Below, in pieces: positions 27,307-36,794 of a DNA stretch of 64,000 nt. A program made the position numbers and the translations under genes. The DNA comes from an uncultured Ruminobacter sp. (GTDB taxonomy: Bacteria > Pseudomonadota > Gammaproteobacteria > Enterobacterales > Succinivibrionaceae): NCBI GenBank assembly GCA_902764345.1, contig CACWVT010000001.1, positions 1 through 64,000 of the forward strand. The letters are read 5' to 3'. Position 1 is the stretch's first letter, and each line of letters starts with the position of its first letter. The notes below the pieces were generated by a model, which was given only the letters and a program-made list of their open reading frames with translations, was not told the origin of the DNA and did not search any database.

Positions 27307-30300
27307 CTACCCCAGAATCATCTCGGTATCCCGTTTGTGACGATTTTCCTCTATGATGCCGAGATATTTGATGGCCATAACCTGGCCATTCTTCAGTTCC
27401 CTTTGGCTTAGGTGAGATAGCAAACTGTTTTTGAAATTTATGGCATCCCTGTATGTATTATCAAATGACAGACAGAGAACCGTCCACATGTAGGCATCAA
27501 CATAACTTCTGTCCACACCGGCTCCGTCCCTGTACATTTTGGCAAGTTCAAGCTGGGCTTCGTGATCACCGCATTTGGCGGCTGTTGACAGAAGATCTCC
27601 GGCACTGAAATTATTGATCTCACATCCCAGACCAAAACGATACATTTTACCGAGCAGGGTTGTGGATTTTAAATGATTCTGCCCCACGGCTCGCTGGAGA
27701 TAGCCGATAGCCTTGGAATAATCTCTTGGAAACAGATTTCCCTCCATGAAAAGACATGCCAGGTAATACAACGCATCCGCATAGTTACGTTCAGCAGCCT
27801 CTCTTATCAGTTTCAATCCGTAATCAACAGAACTGTTTCTGACTTTTTCCTCCATGTGAAGAATACCAAGTCGATATGCGCATTCAGGAATATTTTTCTT
27901 GGCACCTATGTACAGCCACTTTTCGGCCTCATCATAATTTATCTGGATGTTGGAGTTATTGCGAAGATATACATTGGCCAGCAGGGAATATGCCTTATCA
28001 TAATTGGCATTCACCAGAATACGGTAATAATTCGCAGCCTCATGATAATCACAAACTCCGCCTATCCCCTTCTCATACATCTGTCCAAGTGCAAGATATG
28101 CCTTCAGATACCCCAGTTCTCCGGCCTTACGGAAGTAATTAAATGCATCTCCTGTTTTGGAAATCATTCCAATGCCCCTGTAACAGAATATTCCCATCAT
28201 GTAGAGAGCTTTCACGTAATTCTGCTCAGCAGAGTCATTTATGAGTGAAACAGCTCGACGATAATTACGCGGTACTATTTTCCCTTCGTAATAAATCATC
28301 CCCAGCTCATAAAGAGCCTCCCGATTACCCTCTGCAACAACCTGTTCCAGGAGCTTAAGCCCCTTCTCAATATTCTTAGGAACCTCACCTCCGCTCAGAT
28401 AAAGTCTACTGAGTATCAGCATGCTCTGTGAATGGCCGAGTGCAACCTCCTTTTCCAACAGATTCATAGCCTTTTCAGGAGAACTAACGGAACTCTTGGG
28501 ATTCATGTAAAGACTGGCCAAAAGATCTACGGAATTGTCACTCCCATGCTCCACTGCCTGACTCAGATATTTTTCAGCCAGTGACTCATCCCTCATGCAA
28601 CCACGGCCGTTGATGTAACATATTGCCAGTGATTCCATTGCCGGAATATACCCGCTTTCGGCAGACTTAACATAAAGTGAAAACGCCTTGGCATAATCCT
28701 GCTGGACGCCTCTTCCGTCAAAATACATCTTCCCCAGCCTGAACAGCGCCTTTGCATTCCCCTTATCGGCGACCATTCGATACCACTCAACGGACTTCTG
28801 CAGATTTACATCCAATACCTCGCCTTTGTCATACAGTTCGGCCATATAAAGCTGGGCATCGAGATCTCCTGCATTTGCAGCCTTCTCACACCACTGAATC
28901 GATTGAGCAAAATCCTGTCTGACACCTTCACCCTTTGAGTACATTTGTGACACCAGATACTGTGCCCTTGGTTCGCCTCCGAGAGCCGCCTTGTTCATAT
29001 ACTCAAAAGCTTCATGATACTTCGGCTTGTAATTGTCATATTCTTTAAGATATTTATATCCATGCTGCTTGTCTGGAACCTGCTGAACCAATCTGAAAGA
29101 ACTTGGCATTATGTCCATATCTGCAGGTCGTGCATAATTCTGAGGAAATGATTCTGCATCAAGCCTCTCCTTCAGCATGGATGCATATTCATACATTGCT
29201 GCAATATGCTCATGATCCGCCGCCTTCTTATACCAGACCATTGCATCATCGGTAAGTCCCCTTTTATGGTATATGCAAGCAAGCTTATACTGCGCTTCAG
29301 TAAAGCCTAACTCTGCAGACTTACTGTAAAGTTCATAGGCGATGTCGGAATATCCTTTACCTGATATGTCTCCGATAATGCCTGAAAGCATGTCGGCAGC
29401 CGCACCTGATTTAAGCAAATCAGTTGCTACTCCCTCACCTGCCGTTTTTTCTTTATCATCGACACTTTCATGCTCATTAACTGACTTAATTGTCTCATTT
29501 TTAAAGGATGATGATTCAGCGGACTCTCTTTCCACTGTCGTCGTACTGACATTTTCATCGGATTTCCTGTCCTGAGCATCATCAGCCTGCGTATTTTTCG
29601 AACCTGACGGTCCGCTGGCATCGGATTCTACATTCTCATCGTGCTCATCAGCTGAATTTCGCCGGTTATCAATAACCTTATCAAGCGCCTTATTTTCACC
29701 GAATCTCTCAAAAATCAGAGCGAGAAGATAGAGTGATTCACTGTCCTGTTTATCGGCAACATGCTTAAGAAGTGGAAGAGCATCACTGTACTTTCTTTCC
29801 AGAATGTAAAGTTTGGCAATCTCAACGTATGCTCCTAGCACACCCTCAGCCTTAGCCTTTTCCAAATATTCACGCGCCTTTTCGGCATCATACTGAACAA
29901 TGTCATCACGCAAATATATCTGAGCAAGCATCATATACGCTTCAGGACACAGTTCCTTCACCTGATTTAAAAGTCTTACGCCTTCCTCAGGAGAATAAAA
30001 CTTATTCTTTCTGTCGGTATAAATCTTTGCAAGTTCACAATGAGCTCTGTAAATTCCCTGTTCCCTGGCGCGGCCAAGCCAGAGCAGAGCCATCAAATCA
30101 TCCTTCGGAACACCTTCACCTCTGAAGTACAGACATCCAAGCTCATACTGAGCCATTGCATGTCCCTTCTGAGCGGCACGACCAAGCCAGAAAGCCCCAA
30201 CTTTAAGATCCCGACTTTCCTCATCAAGGTTTATCATGCCGTATTCATACATGGCATTTACATACCCCTGATTAGCGTAATAAAGCACTGATTCCTTGCG

Positions 30301-30732
30301 TCTTTCAATCCCGAGATCTACGTTCCCGCCTTTTAAAAAATCCTCCTCGGTATATTCTTTGGGAGGAGTGAGATGTTGGGAATCCAGGGTCATTGCATCA
30401 TCAATACTGTCTTGAGTCTCCTTTAGACTCTCCAAACGGTACTTTGCCGGAGGAAATCCCATGTCTGCACTTTTCTGCAAAAGTTTTTCCGGATCTTCTG
30501 ATGTCCTTGGATTAATAACCTTGTCCAGAATCATGGTAGCGATAAAACATAAAGCCTCCGCATGATCATTTCCCCGGCACTGTCTGAATAGAGATGCAGC
30601 TTCCTCACAGTTACCTGAACGGTACAGAGCCTTTGCTTCAGAAAGGAGTGGAGAGTCTGTTGCTGTTTCTTCCCGATGCATAACGAATCCCGCCGATTTA
30701 TCTAGATATCTGTCCAACGCATTCCGTGACAT
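27307..30732 (-). CDS. Giant Sel1-like repeat protein, function unknown
   Basis: This 1141-residue protein is built almost wholly of Sel1-like repeats, the alpha-helical TPR relatives with the pattern A..LG.MY..G.GV..D...A..W...AA..G. Good examples are AQYELGCLYFRGEGVPKDD and ALFRLGKMYFDGRGVQQDY. I estimate around twenty repeats in two blocks. A low-complexity acidic, Ser-rich linker (about residues 360-440) separates them. There is no signal peptide or membrane helix, so it should be cytoplasmic unless secreted by a specialised system. I chose ATG 30730-30732 because GGAAGG lies 7 nt upstream; a longer frame has only GTG or poorly placed ATG. Such proteins are scaffolds, and in some pathogens bind host factors. 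The gene stands alone, with no partner that reveals its role. Confidence 0.85.
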   Translation of the reverse strand: MSRNALDRYLDKSAGFVMHREETATDSPLLSEAKALYRSGNCEEAASLFRQCRGNDHAEALCFIATMILDKVINPRTSEDPEKLLQKSADMGFPPAKYRLESLKETQDSIDDAMTLDSQHLTPPKEYTEEDFLKGGNVDLGIERRKESVLYYANQGYVNAMYEYGMINLDEESRDLKVGAFWLGRAAQKGHAMAQYELGCLYFRGEGVPKDDLMALLWLGRAREQGIYRAHCELAKIYTDRKNKFYSPEEGVRLLNQVKELCPEAYMMLAQIYLRDDIVQYDAEKAREYLEKAKAEGVLGAYVEIAKLYILERKYSDALPLLKHVADKQDSESLYLLALIFERFGENKALDKVIDNRRNSADEHDENVESDASGPSGSKNTQADDAQDRKSDENVSTTTVERESAESSSFKNETIKSVNEHESVDDKEKTAGEGVATDLLKSGAAADMLSGIIGDISGKGYSDIAYELYSKSAELGFTEAQYKLACIYHKRGLTDDAMVWYKKAADHEHIAAMYEYASMLKERLDAESFPQNYARPADMDIMPSSFRLVQQVPDKQHGYKYLKEYDNYKPKYHEAFEYMNKAALGGEPRAQYLVSQMYSKGEGVRQDFAQSIQWCEKAANAGDLDAQLYMAELYDKGEVLDVNLQKSVEWYRMVADKGNAKALFRLGKMYFDGRGVQQDYAKAFSLYVKSAESGYIPAMESLAICYINGRGCMRDESLAEKYLSQAVEHGSDNSVDLLASLYMNPKSSVSSPEKAMNLLEKEVALGHSQSMLILSRLYLSGGEVPKNIEKGLKLLEQVVAEGNREALYELGMIYYEGKIVPRNYRRAVSLINDSAEQNYVKALYMMGIFCYRGIGMISKTGDAFNYFRKAGELGYLKAYLALGQMYEKGIGGVCDYHEAANYYRILVNANYDKAYSLLANVYLRNNSNIQINYDEAEKWLYIGAKKNIPECAYRLGILHMEEKVRNSSVDYGLKLIREAAERNYADALYYLACLFMEGNLFPRDYSKAIGYLQRAVGQNHLKSTTLLGKMYRFGLGCEINNFSAGDLLSTAAKCGDHEAQLELAKMYRDGAGVDRSYVDAYMWTVLCLSFDNTYRDAINFKNSLLSHLSQRELKNGQVMAIKYLGIIEENRHKRDTEMILG

Positions 30733-30802
30733 GTGCATGCCTTCCGACAACCAGCAGGTCGGAACCATATTGCAGAGCACAAAGACGGAAAGTCTTATAA
30801 AA

Positions 30803-30833
30803 TCTTAACACATGCCGTGTAACGGCATGTCAA
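30803..30833 (-). promoter_or_regulatory. Inverted repeat with promoter-like boxes before the Sel1 gene
   Basis: ACATGCCGT (30810-30818) and ACGGCATGT (30822-30830) form a perfect 9-bp inverted repeat, loop GTA. On the reverse strand its first arm is entered by TTGACA (30828-30833), a consensus -35, and TTAAGA (30803-30808) lies 19 bp further as a weak -10. The repeat would then fill the promoter spacer as an operator. It could also be an RNA hairpin ending rsmJ-side transcription in the opposite sense. Confidence 0.35.
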
Positions 30834-30998
30834 CTTAATGGTAAATTTATGAGATTCCTAACCTAAAAACAGGAAAGGATACAGACGAACAGCACACAGA
30901 CCAATTTATTCTGAATACTGTCAGAAACATGGACCTGACCAATGAAAAATGTAAGATGATAAATGATGCCGTTTAGTTCACTGCAGGTCATTCGCGCA

Positions 30999-31769
30999 TT
31001 ACTGCTCTGAAGAACGGACAGGACTGTAAATGTCAAAACGATGATTCTTGGTTACGACTTCAGCAACTTTTCCCTTTTCATCCAGAACCTCTGCCCACTT
31101 AGGATTTTTCATGACAACTCTTCTTGAGGCCATGTTACGTGCAGCAGTTAACAACTCATGACGATCGTCATCAATACCTATAAGATCATGAAAGGTTCTC
31201 ATCTCCTTTTTAACAAGAGCAGATTTCTGCCTTTCGGGATACATGGGATCAAGATAAACAGTATCAGGTATAACTGGGCCGGTGTAGGATGCGATATCAG
31301 GAACGTTTTCCATAATCATTCTTTCCCGATAAATTTCAGGATCACCAATCTTTGCAGCCCTTTCAAGACCATTCTTGAGAAGCAGACGCACCACCGGATT
31401 TCTCTCGAACAGATGAACGGTCGCCCCCAGATATGCATTTACAAAAGCATCTCTGCCAAGCCCTGCGGTAGCATCAAAAATAACAGGTGCATTCATGTTG
31501 CCGAAACAGGCTCTGGCAACGGCTTCTGACTTTTTTCCTCCGCCAAACTGTCTGCGGTGAGCCATGGTTCCACCGGTAAAATCCACAAATACCAGCCCCT
31601 GACGCGGCTCATTAACACTACCAAGGCCAACGACTCCATCTGCCAGTTTTAAAAAAAGAGGGGAGAAACACCATACGTTCCGGCAAACATCCAGATCCTG
31701 CTGACAGGCATGCGCCAGCGCAGTGTCCTCAACAATAATCTGAAGCCTGTACTTATTTTCAGAACTCAT
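30999..31769 (-). CDS. rsmJ: 16S rRNA (guanine1516-N2)-methyltransferase
   Basis: RsmJ methylates G1516 of 16S rRNA. The 256-residue protein has the family segment GGTMAHRRQFGGGKKSEAVARA, shown here as HRRQFGGG, the SAM site DATAGLGRDAFV, and YLDPMYPER as the catalytic DPMYP motif. I chose ATG 31767-31769 because AGGA lies 7 nt upstream and the length matches E. coli RsmJ (250). The open frame runs further upstream, into aroE, without support. It follows aroE by 44 nt. In E. coli rsmJ neighbours prlC; here prlC is 21 kb away. Confidence 0.93.
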   Translation of the reverse strand: MSSENKYRLQIIVEDTALAHACQQDLDVCRNVWCFSPLFLKLADGVVGLGSVNEPRQGLVFVDFTGGTMAHRRQFGGGKKSEAVARACFGNMNAPVIFDATAGLGRDAFVNAYLGATVHLFERNPVVRLLLKNGLERAAKIGDPEIYRERMIMENVPDIASYTGPVIPDTVYLDPMYPERQKSALVKKEMRTFHDLIGIDDDRHELLTAARNMASRRVVMKNPKWAEVLDEKGKVAEVVTKNHRFDIYSPVRSSEQ

Positions 31770-31813
31770 GCAATTTTCCTGTTCCACGGAGAAAATACTG
31801 CTGATAACGGCAT

Positions 31814-32623
31814 TTAGAGCTGATTTCTCAGAGCCTTGAGCACCGGAGCAGGATCTGGTGCGACCCCGCGCCACAGATTAAAACTGAGAGCAGCCTGTCC
31901 AACCAGCATGCCTAATCCATCCGACACCTCTTGAGCGCCATTAGACATGGCATAGTCGGTGAATACCGTTGCACCGGTCTTGCCATACATTAAATCATAT
32001 GCCAGTACATTACTGTACATGCTTTCGTTTATCCTTGGGACTTCACCGTTTAAACTAAGAGAGGTGGCGTTCACGATAACATCAAACATCCTTCCTTCAG
32101 CCAGGAGTCCGTCATACGTAGTCACATTTATTTCATTGAATGACTGCTTTATCAGCTCAGCCTTTTCAATTGTTCTGTTAACCAGAAGAACAGATTCGGG
32201 CTTTTCATCGAGAATGGAACCGATAATACCTCTTGCGGCTCCGCCGGCACCAAGAACCAGAATGTTCTTACCTGAAAAATTCCAGCCGAGACGCTTAATG
32301 TCATAAATAAAACCGGCGCCGTCGGTATTGTCACCTATCACGGAACCGTCATCGCAAAACTTTAACGTATTTACTGCTCCAGCCCTTTGAGCTCTGTCAG
32401 TCAGTATGTCAGCGTAGGCAAAAGCCTGTTCCTTAAATGGAACAGTAACATTAAGCCCCTTACCTTCTTTCCTGAAAGCATCAACAGTCCCCTTAAAATC
32501 ATCCAGCGGACACAGAAGTCTTCCGTATTCCATGTTCTGTGATTCCGCTTCCGCGAACATTGTATGAATAAACGGGGAGCGGCTGTGATTTATTGGATTG
32601 CCAAGAACGGCATACTTATCCAT
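31814..32623 (-). CDS. aroE: Shikimate dehydrogenase
   Basis: AroE reduces 3-dehydroshikimate to shikimate with NADPH in the aromatic amino acid pathway. The 269-residue protein has the shikimate-binding NHSRSP (12-17), NVTVPFK with catalytic Lys64, Asp101 in GDNTDGAGF and the NADP loop GAGGAARG (about 125-132). It overlaps the end of tsaC by 8 nt. The order yrdD, (purE), tsaC, aroE is close to the E. coli yrdD-tsaC-aroE cluster. Confidence 0.96.
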   Translation of the reverse strand: MDKYAVLGNPINHSRSPFIHTMFAEAESQNMEYGRLLCPLDDFKGTVDAFRKEGKGLNVTVPFKEQAFAYADILTDRAQRAGAVNTLKFCDDGSVIGDNTDGAGFIYDIKRLGWNFSGKNILVLGAGGAARGIIGSILDEKPESVLLVNRTIEKAELIKQSFNEINVTTYDGLLAEGRMFDVIVNATSLSLNGEVPRINESMYSNVLAYDLMYGKTGATVFTDYAMSNGAQEVSDGLGMLVGQAALSFNLWRGVAPDPAPVLKALRNQL

Positions 32624-33194
32624 TATCTATCTTTCCTCTTAAAACTTCTGCTGTAAGCCCATTAATTATGGTGCTTGGACCAACTCTTCCGTCAGTAGCT
32701 CCGCAGACAATATAATCAAGTCCGTCGGCAAAGCAGGACACGACTTCCTCATAACTGTCAAGCGAACGTTCACCGCTGAGATTGCAACTTGTGGATACAA
32801 CAGCCCCACCATATGCAAGACACAGTTTTCTGACGGCAGTGCTTGCACTCACCCTAACGGCAATTGAGTCTCTGCCTCCGGTAAGCAGTTTAGGAAGAAG
32901 CGGATTGGCGGGAAGAACCAACGTATACGGCCCTGGCCAGAACCTGTTCATAAGCTCACGACTCAAGTCAGTGAGCCTTTTTTCATCAATGAAGGGGACA
33001 ACCTGACTAAAATCAGCTGCTACGATTATCAGTCCTTTGTCAGGATTTCTTTTTTTTAGATTCAGAATCCTGCTTAAAGCCTTCTCGTCAGTAGGATTAC
33101 AGCCTATACCGAACACGGCCTCAGTAGGATAGGCTATGACTCCCCCCTGCCGCAGAACTTTTGCGGCCTCCTGAAAAACATCAGTATTGTCCAT
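32616..33194 (-). CDS. tsaC: L-threonylcarbamoyladenylate synthase
   Basis: TsaC makes threonylcarbamoyl-AMP from threonine, bicarbonate and ATP, for the t6A37 modification of ANN-reading tRNAs. The 192-residue protein is a single YrdC domain with [17 protein letters not shown], the basic [10 protein letters not shown] loop, [10 protein letters not shown] and the closing [11 protein letters not shown] and GPSTI. It is the short TsaC form, without the Sua5 extension. It follows purE by 8 nt and overlaps aroE. Confidence 0.96.
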   Translation of the reverse strand: MDNTDVFQEAAKVLRQGGVIAYPTEAVFGIGCNPTDEKALSRILNLKKRNPDKGLIIVAADFSQVVPFIDEKRLTDLSRELMNRFWPGPYTLVLPANPLLPKLLTGGRDSIAVRVSASTAVRKLCLAYGGAVVSTSCNLSGERSLDSYEEVVSCFADGLDYIVCGATDGRVGPSTIINGLTAEVLRGKIDNG

Positions 33195-33202
33195 TATGCG
33201 AA

Positions 33203-33709
33203 TCAGCCTGCAAGCTTGGCCTGAAGAGCCTTATCCTTTGCCCTTACGGCATCAGCGGCTTCACGACGCTGTTCCTTAACTCTGGCAGAAAGTTCTTCAT
33301 CGGACACGGCAAGAATCTGAGCAGCAAGGAACCCTGCATTTTTAGCACCGGCTTTACCAATGGCAACGGTAGCAACAGGAATTCCGCCAGGCATCATAAC
33401 GGTTGAATATAAAGCGTCAACGCCATTAAGTGGACCGCAGTCAACAGGAATGCCGATTACAGGTTTAGTGGTTATTGCGGCAACAGCTCCTGCAAGATGA
33501 GCGGCGAGACCTGCCGCACAAATAAATACACCGCAACCGCGATTTTCGGCATCAGTTACAAAATTATGGGTGTCTTCAGGAGTTCTGTGGGCAGAAGTAA
33601 CCTTAACTTCAACCCTGATACCAAAATCCTTAAGTACATCTATTGCATTCTGAACTATCGGTAAATCAGAATCAGACCCCATTAAAATTGACACAAATCT
33701 ATTAGACAC
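33203..33709 (-). CDS. purE: N5-carboxyaminoimidazole ribonucleotide mutase
   Basis: PurE moves the carboxyl group of N5-CAIR to give CAIR in purine synthesis. The 168-residue protein has the class I signatures [38 protein letters not shown] and QMPGG-like [11 protein letters not shown]. purK, its usual partner for making N5-CAIR, is not beside it. Its place between yrdD and tsaC is unusual and may reflect local rearrangement. Confidence 0.96.
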   Translation of the reverse strand: MSNRFVSILMGSDSDLPIVQNAIDVLKDFGIRVEVKVTSAHRTPEDTHNFVTDAENRGCGVFICAAGLAAHLAGAVAAITTKPVIGIPVDCGPLNGVDALYSTVMMPGGIPVATVAIGKAGAKNAGFLAAQILAVSDEELSARVKEQRREAADAVRAKDKALQAKLAG

Positions 33710-33828
33710 AGTAAAACTCCAGTTTCAAGAGTACGGAAATGAAAACATAAAAATGCAGCTCTGCATTCCTGCCTCCAATTCTATCATATTTATCATAAAT
33801 TGGTTGTTTCCGGGATATCTGTCAGACA

Positions 33829-34443
33829 CTATTCATCAGCCTTACACCTGTTACCGCAAACCGCACACACGTATTTTCTCCCTGTTCTCATTTTTCTGAT
33901 GACATGCACCTCGGATCCGCATACCAGACATTTTCTGTGAATGGGCTGATGCGCCAGATTAAACCTGCATTCAGGATAATTACTGCATCCCCAGAACACC
34001 TTGTTGAACTTTGTTTTTCTGACCTGAAGCACACCGGAACCGCACTCCGGACAGGGAATCTCCTCTGCCATTTTGTCTTTATATACGTAATGACACTCCG
34101 GATAATTGCTGCAGCTTATGAACTGACCGTATCTGCCGCTTTTAACCGCCATGGGATATCCGCATTCCGGGCATCTGGTATTTTCAAGAACACGCTCCAC
34201 GGTAACAACCTGTTTCACAACAAAAGGAGTCATGTAACGGCATTTTGGGAAACCGGAGCATCCAAGCATCAGACCTCGTCTGGTGGCAATAAGTTTAAGC
34301 TCACTGCCGCATTCAGGACAGATACCATAACTTTCACTGCTATCCTCCCCGGCAACAACCTGTTCATTTTCAGAGGGATTTTCGGGGCTTGTCTGATTAT
34401 CACCTTTTTCATCTAAAGGCATATCATCACTAATTCCTAGCAT
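33829..34443 (-). CDS. yrdD: YrdD-like protein with topoisomerase-type zinc fingers
   Basis: The 204-residue protein contains four Cys4 zinc-finger modules of the type found at the C-terminus of topoisomerase I. Three are of the form CPECG...GLMLGCSGFPKCR, CPECG...GQFISCSNYPECH and CPECG...VFWGCSNYPECR; the last is a shorter CLVCG...CAVCGNRC. The first 40 residues are acidic and disordered. It has no topoisomerase domain. E. coli has such a gene (yrdD) next to tsaC-aroE, and the same context here supports the name. A single-stranded nucleic-acid-binding role is likely; the exact function is unknown. Confidence 0.85.
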   Translation of the reverse strand: MLGISDDMPLDEKGDNQTSPENPSENEQVVAGEDSSESYGICPECGSELKLIATRRGLMLGCSGFPKCRYMTPFVVKQVVTVERVLENTRCPECGYPMAVKSGRYGQFISCSNYPECHYVYKDKMAEEIPCPECGSGVLQVRKTKFNKVFWGCSNYPECRFNLAHQPIHRKCLVCGSEVHVIRKMRTGRKYVCAVCGNRCKADE

Positions 34444-34535
34444 GTAATATCCTATAATCAGAGTGTTGCGTCAGCAACAGACTTTACGAATTGTAAACAG
34501 GCATCTGAGTAACGTCTGTTCTTTCTTTAAGATAT

Positions 34536-34566
34536 GCAAAAAGGACACGCATCAGCGTGTCCTTTT
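34536..34566 (-). terminator. Terminator of the LysM gene
   Basis: A 12-bp stem (34539-34550 with 34555-34566), loop ATCA, is followed on the reverse strand by a T-run (AAAA/TTTT arms plus T at 34538). It lies 33 nt after the LysM stop codon. Confidence 0.8.
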
Positions 34567-34598
34567 ATTCTACATAAATTTAACTTCTTCGTTAACTC

Positions 34599-35639
34599 TT
34601 ATGGCTTAAGAAGAGGGTATCCCTTGAATATGGCATCGGAATTATTCATGATAACCGCAAGAGAAACATTATCGTATGTGCGATATACCATAGCCTGTCC
34701 AACTGTATCATCTGGCAACACGTTATCCGCAGAAGATACCAGTCTTCTGCCCATACCTGACATGCTTGCGTATGCGGTATCATCGGCGCTGTCACCTACA
34801 AGCTTAGCACCAGGTCTGCCAATTACGAACACATCACCAACTGACACACCATCCTTACGACCCCTACCAACTATTACGGTGTCATACTGACCAGCAACAC
34901 TGCTGCTTTCTTCAGCCAGAGCGATGATTGAGGCATCTACGGTCGCAGCCTTAGGAACGAAGTACAGACTATATCCGTTATCATCGTTCAACGGGAGAAC
35001 ATAGTCACCATTAAGCACGGCATCCTTATTCTTAACAAGATAAGCTCTGTTGAACTTGCCATCCTGATTACCACCGACTACAACACCAGCAAAGATGGCA
35101 TGGTAAGCAACCTTCTCACCGTCATCATTAACAAGAGCCTGACCCTTATGATAAACGCCATACTGCTGTCCCTTGTTTAATTTACCGTTAATGTAAACAT
35201 CCTTGGTTTCAGCAAAAAGACGACGTTCCTCATTATTACCGGCCACAAATGGCAGTTTGTCAAGTTCTGACTGAGCGTATGGAAGAACCACATCATTTCT
35301 TAAGAAAGTCTTGACAGTTTCGGCATTGATGGTAGGAATAGGACTATCCTTATGGGTAGAAGCTTCACGCTTGATGTATGGCTTGCCATCGATCCAAACC
35401 AAGGTAAGAACATCACCCGGATAAATCCAATGAGGATCGCTAATCTGAGGATTAACATTCCAAATCTTTGGCCAGTACCATGGTTTTTTCAGGAATTTTC
35501 CTGAGATATCCCAGAGAGTATCGCCCTTTTGAACTACGTATTTGGTAGGATGATTCTCATTAACTTCCAATGTATCAGCCATAGATGCTGTTGCAAACAG
35601 CACTGAGGCCATAAAAATTCCTAATTTTTTAAGTATCAT
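34599..35639 (-). CDS. LysM-domain envelope protein, TsaP-like
   Basis: The 346-residue protein has a signal peptide (about 1-21, cleaved after SMA) and a LysM domain with YVVQKGDTLWDISGKFL and NPQISDPHWIYPGDVLTL (about 34-80), so it should bind peptidoglycan in the periplasm. The rest carries a repeated GVVVGG/AYL-type beta region and a C-terminal domain with VGRGRKDGVSVGDVFVIGRPG. In Pseudomonas and Vibrio a LysM gene of this type is divergent from def-fmt-rsmB-trkA; PA0020 there is TsaP, which holds the type IV pilus secretin to the wall. The same position and architecture support TsaP-like. No pilus genes are in the window. Confidence 0.75.
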   Translation of the reverse strand: MILKKLGIFMASVLFATASMADTLEVNENHPTKYVVQKGDTLWDISGKFLKKPWYWPKIWNVNPQISDPHWIYPGDVLTLVWIDGKPYIKREASTHKDSPIPTINAETVKTFLRNDVVLPYAQSELDKLPFVAGNNEERRLFAETKDVYINGKLNKGQQYGVYHKGQALVNDDGEKVAYHAIFAGVVVGGNQDGKFNRAYLVKNKDAVLNGDYVLPLNDDNGYSLYFVPKAATVDASIIALAEESSSVAGQYDTVIVGRGRKDGVSVGDVFVIGRPGAKLVGDSADDTAYASMSGMGRRLVSSADNVLPDDTVGQAMVYRTYDNVSLAVIMNNSDAIFKGYPLLKP

Positions 35640-36176
35640 ACTGATCCCTGCTACTTTTATTCAGTCCATGCCGTACAAACAATCAATACTTCGCTTGTAC
35701 GAATTTTTCTTCAGTCATTCGCATCCCAGCATGAATTCCGTCAATGTCAGCATCAACCAATCTTGCAAGATCACCAAAATGACTCTAATTTAATCATAGT
35801 ATCTAATAGATTAAATTCATAATGTTTAAGTCGCAATAAATACTACTTTTTTTTAAATTATCGATCACAGTTTAGAATTAAAATACAATTTTATATGCAT
35901 TTTTTGCATTATATGAGTATCACACGGAGCATGAAAATTTATGATTAAGTTTCGCTAATACGGCATTATGAACCGCAAAAACATGTCTGACTCTCAAAAT
36001 GTCACTAAAACAGCAGTATCTGACACACCCTAAAATCCATCGTACACTCTATAACATCATCTATATGCTATAATGAATTTGATAGTCGTTCTGTACGGCA
36101 ACAGACTTAATAAACACGTAGCAGAACACTGTTCATATTTTCCAGAATCAGACATTAACAAGGATTCCTTCCATTC
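35640..36176. other. 537-bp divergent intergenic region, LysM gene / def
   Basis: It is strongly A+T-rich. It holds an inverted repeat CGTACAA...TTGTACG (35672-35701) near the LysM start and the def promoter candidate at 36066-36074. I found no supported small gene or RNA. Confidence 0.4.
36066..36074 (+). promoter_or_regulatory. Extended -10 promoter of def
   Basis: TGC followed by a perfect TATAAT (36069-36074) is an extended -10 element; the -35 is poor. The start point would be near 36081, giving a leader of about 95 nt. Confidence 0.55.
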
Positions 36177-36707
36177 ATGGCTATTTTAGAACTGCTTTAC
36201 TATCCTGATGAAAAGCTCCATCAGGTTTCCGCCCCAGTAACCGAATTTAACGATGAACTCAAACAGCTTGTTTCTGACATGTTTGAAACAATGTACGCAG
36301 ATGAAGGCATCGGTCTGGCGGCCCCACAAATAAATGTATTTAAGAAAATTGTGGTAATTGACGTTGTAAATGAAAAAAAGCCTGAAGATCAGCTGGTCCT
36401 GATAAATCCGGAATTCACACATAAAGAGGGTTCCACCGGAATAGATGAAGGCTGTCTGTCTGTGCCGGGACTCCGGGGAAAAGTTGAAAGAGCGGAAAAA
36501 GTCACCGTAAAGGCACAGAATCTAAACGGTGAATTCTTTGAGCTGAATGCCGACGGTCTTCTAGCCATCTGTCTTCAGCATGAAATCGATCACCTGAACG
36601 GAAAACTCTTCATCGATTACCTGTCCCCTCTCAAGAGAAACATGTATCGTTCAAAGGCTAAAGCTCTTGCAAAAGAAAGGGAAAGACAGAAAAAACATCA
36701 GGATTGA
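36177..36707 (+). CDS. def: Peptide deformylase
   Basis: Def removes the formyl group from the N-terminal methionine of new proteins. The 176-residue metalloenzyme has the three motifs GIGLAAPQ (44-51), EGCLSVPG with the metal-ligand Cys93, and QHEIDHLNG with His135, Glu136 and His139. It is the first gene of def-fmt-rsmB-trkA-trkH. Confidence 0.97.
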   Translation: MAILELLYYPDEKLHQVSAPVTEFNDELKQLVSDMFETMYADEGIGLAAPQINVFKKIVVIDVVNEKKPEDQLVLINPEFTHKEGSTGIDEGCLSVPGLRGKVERAEKVTVKAQNLNGEFFELNADGLLAICLQHEIDHLNGKLFIDYLSPLKRNMYRSKAKALAKERERQKKHQD

Positions 36708-36718
36708 TTTTAACAACC

Positions 36719-36745
36719 GTGCCTCCTTAACACATAGAGAGGCAC
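36719..36745 (+). promoter_or_regulatory. Hairpin covering a ribosome-binding site before fmt
   Basis: GTGCCTC (36719-36725) can pair with GAGGCAC (36739-36745). The second arm contains AGAGG, the best Shine-Dalgarno sequence in front of an in-frame ATG at 36747. The pairing would hide it. Confidence 0.35.
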
Positions 36746-36794
36746 AATGCAGTTACATACACTCAAGAATAATGCCAGACGGGGTTATCCACAC

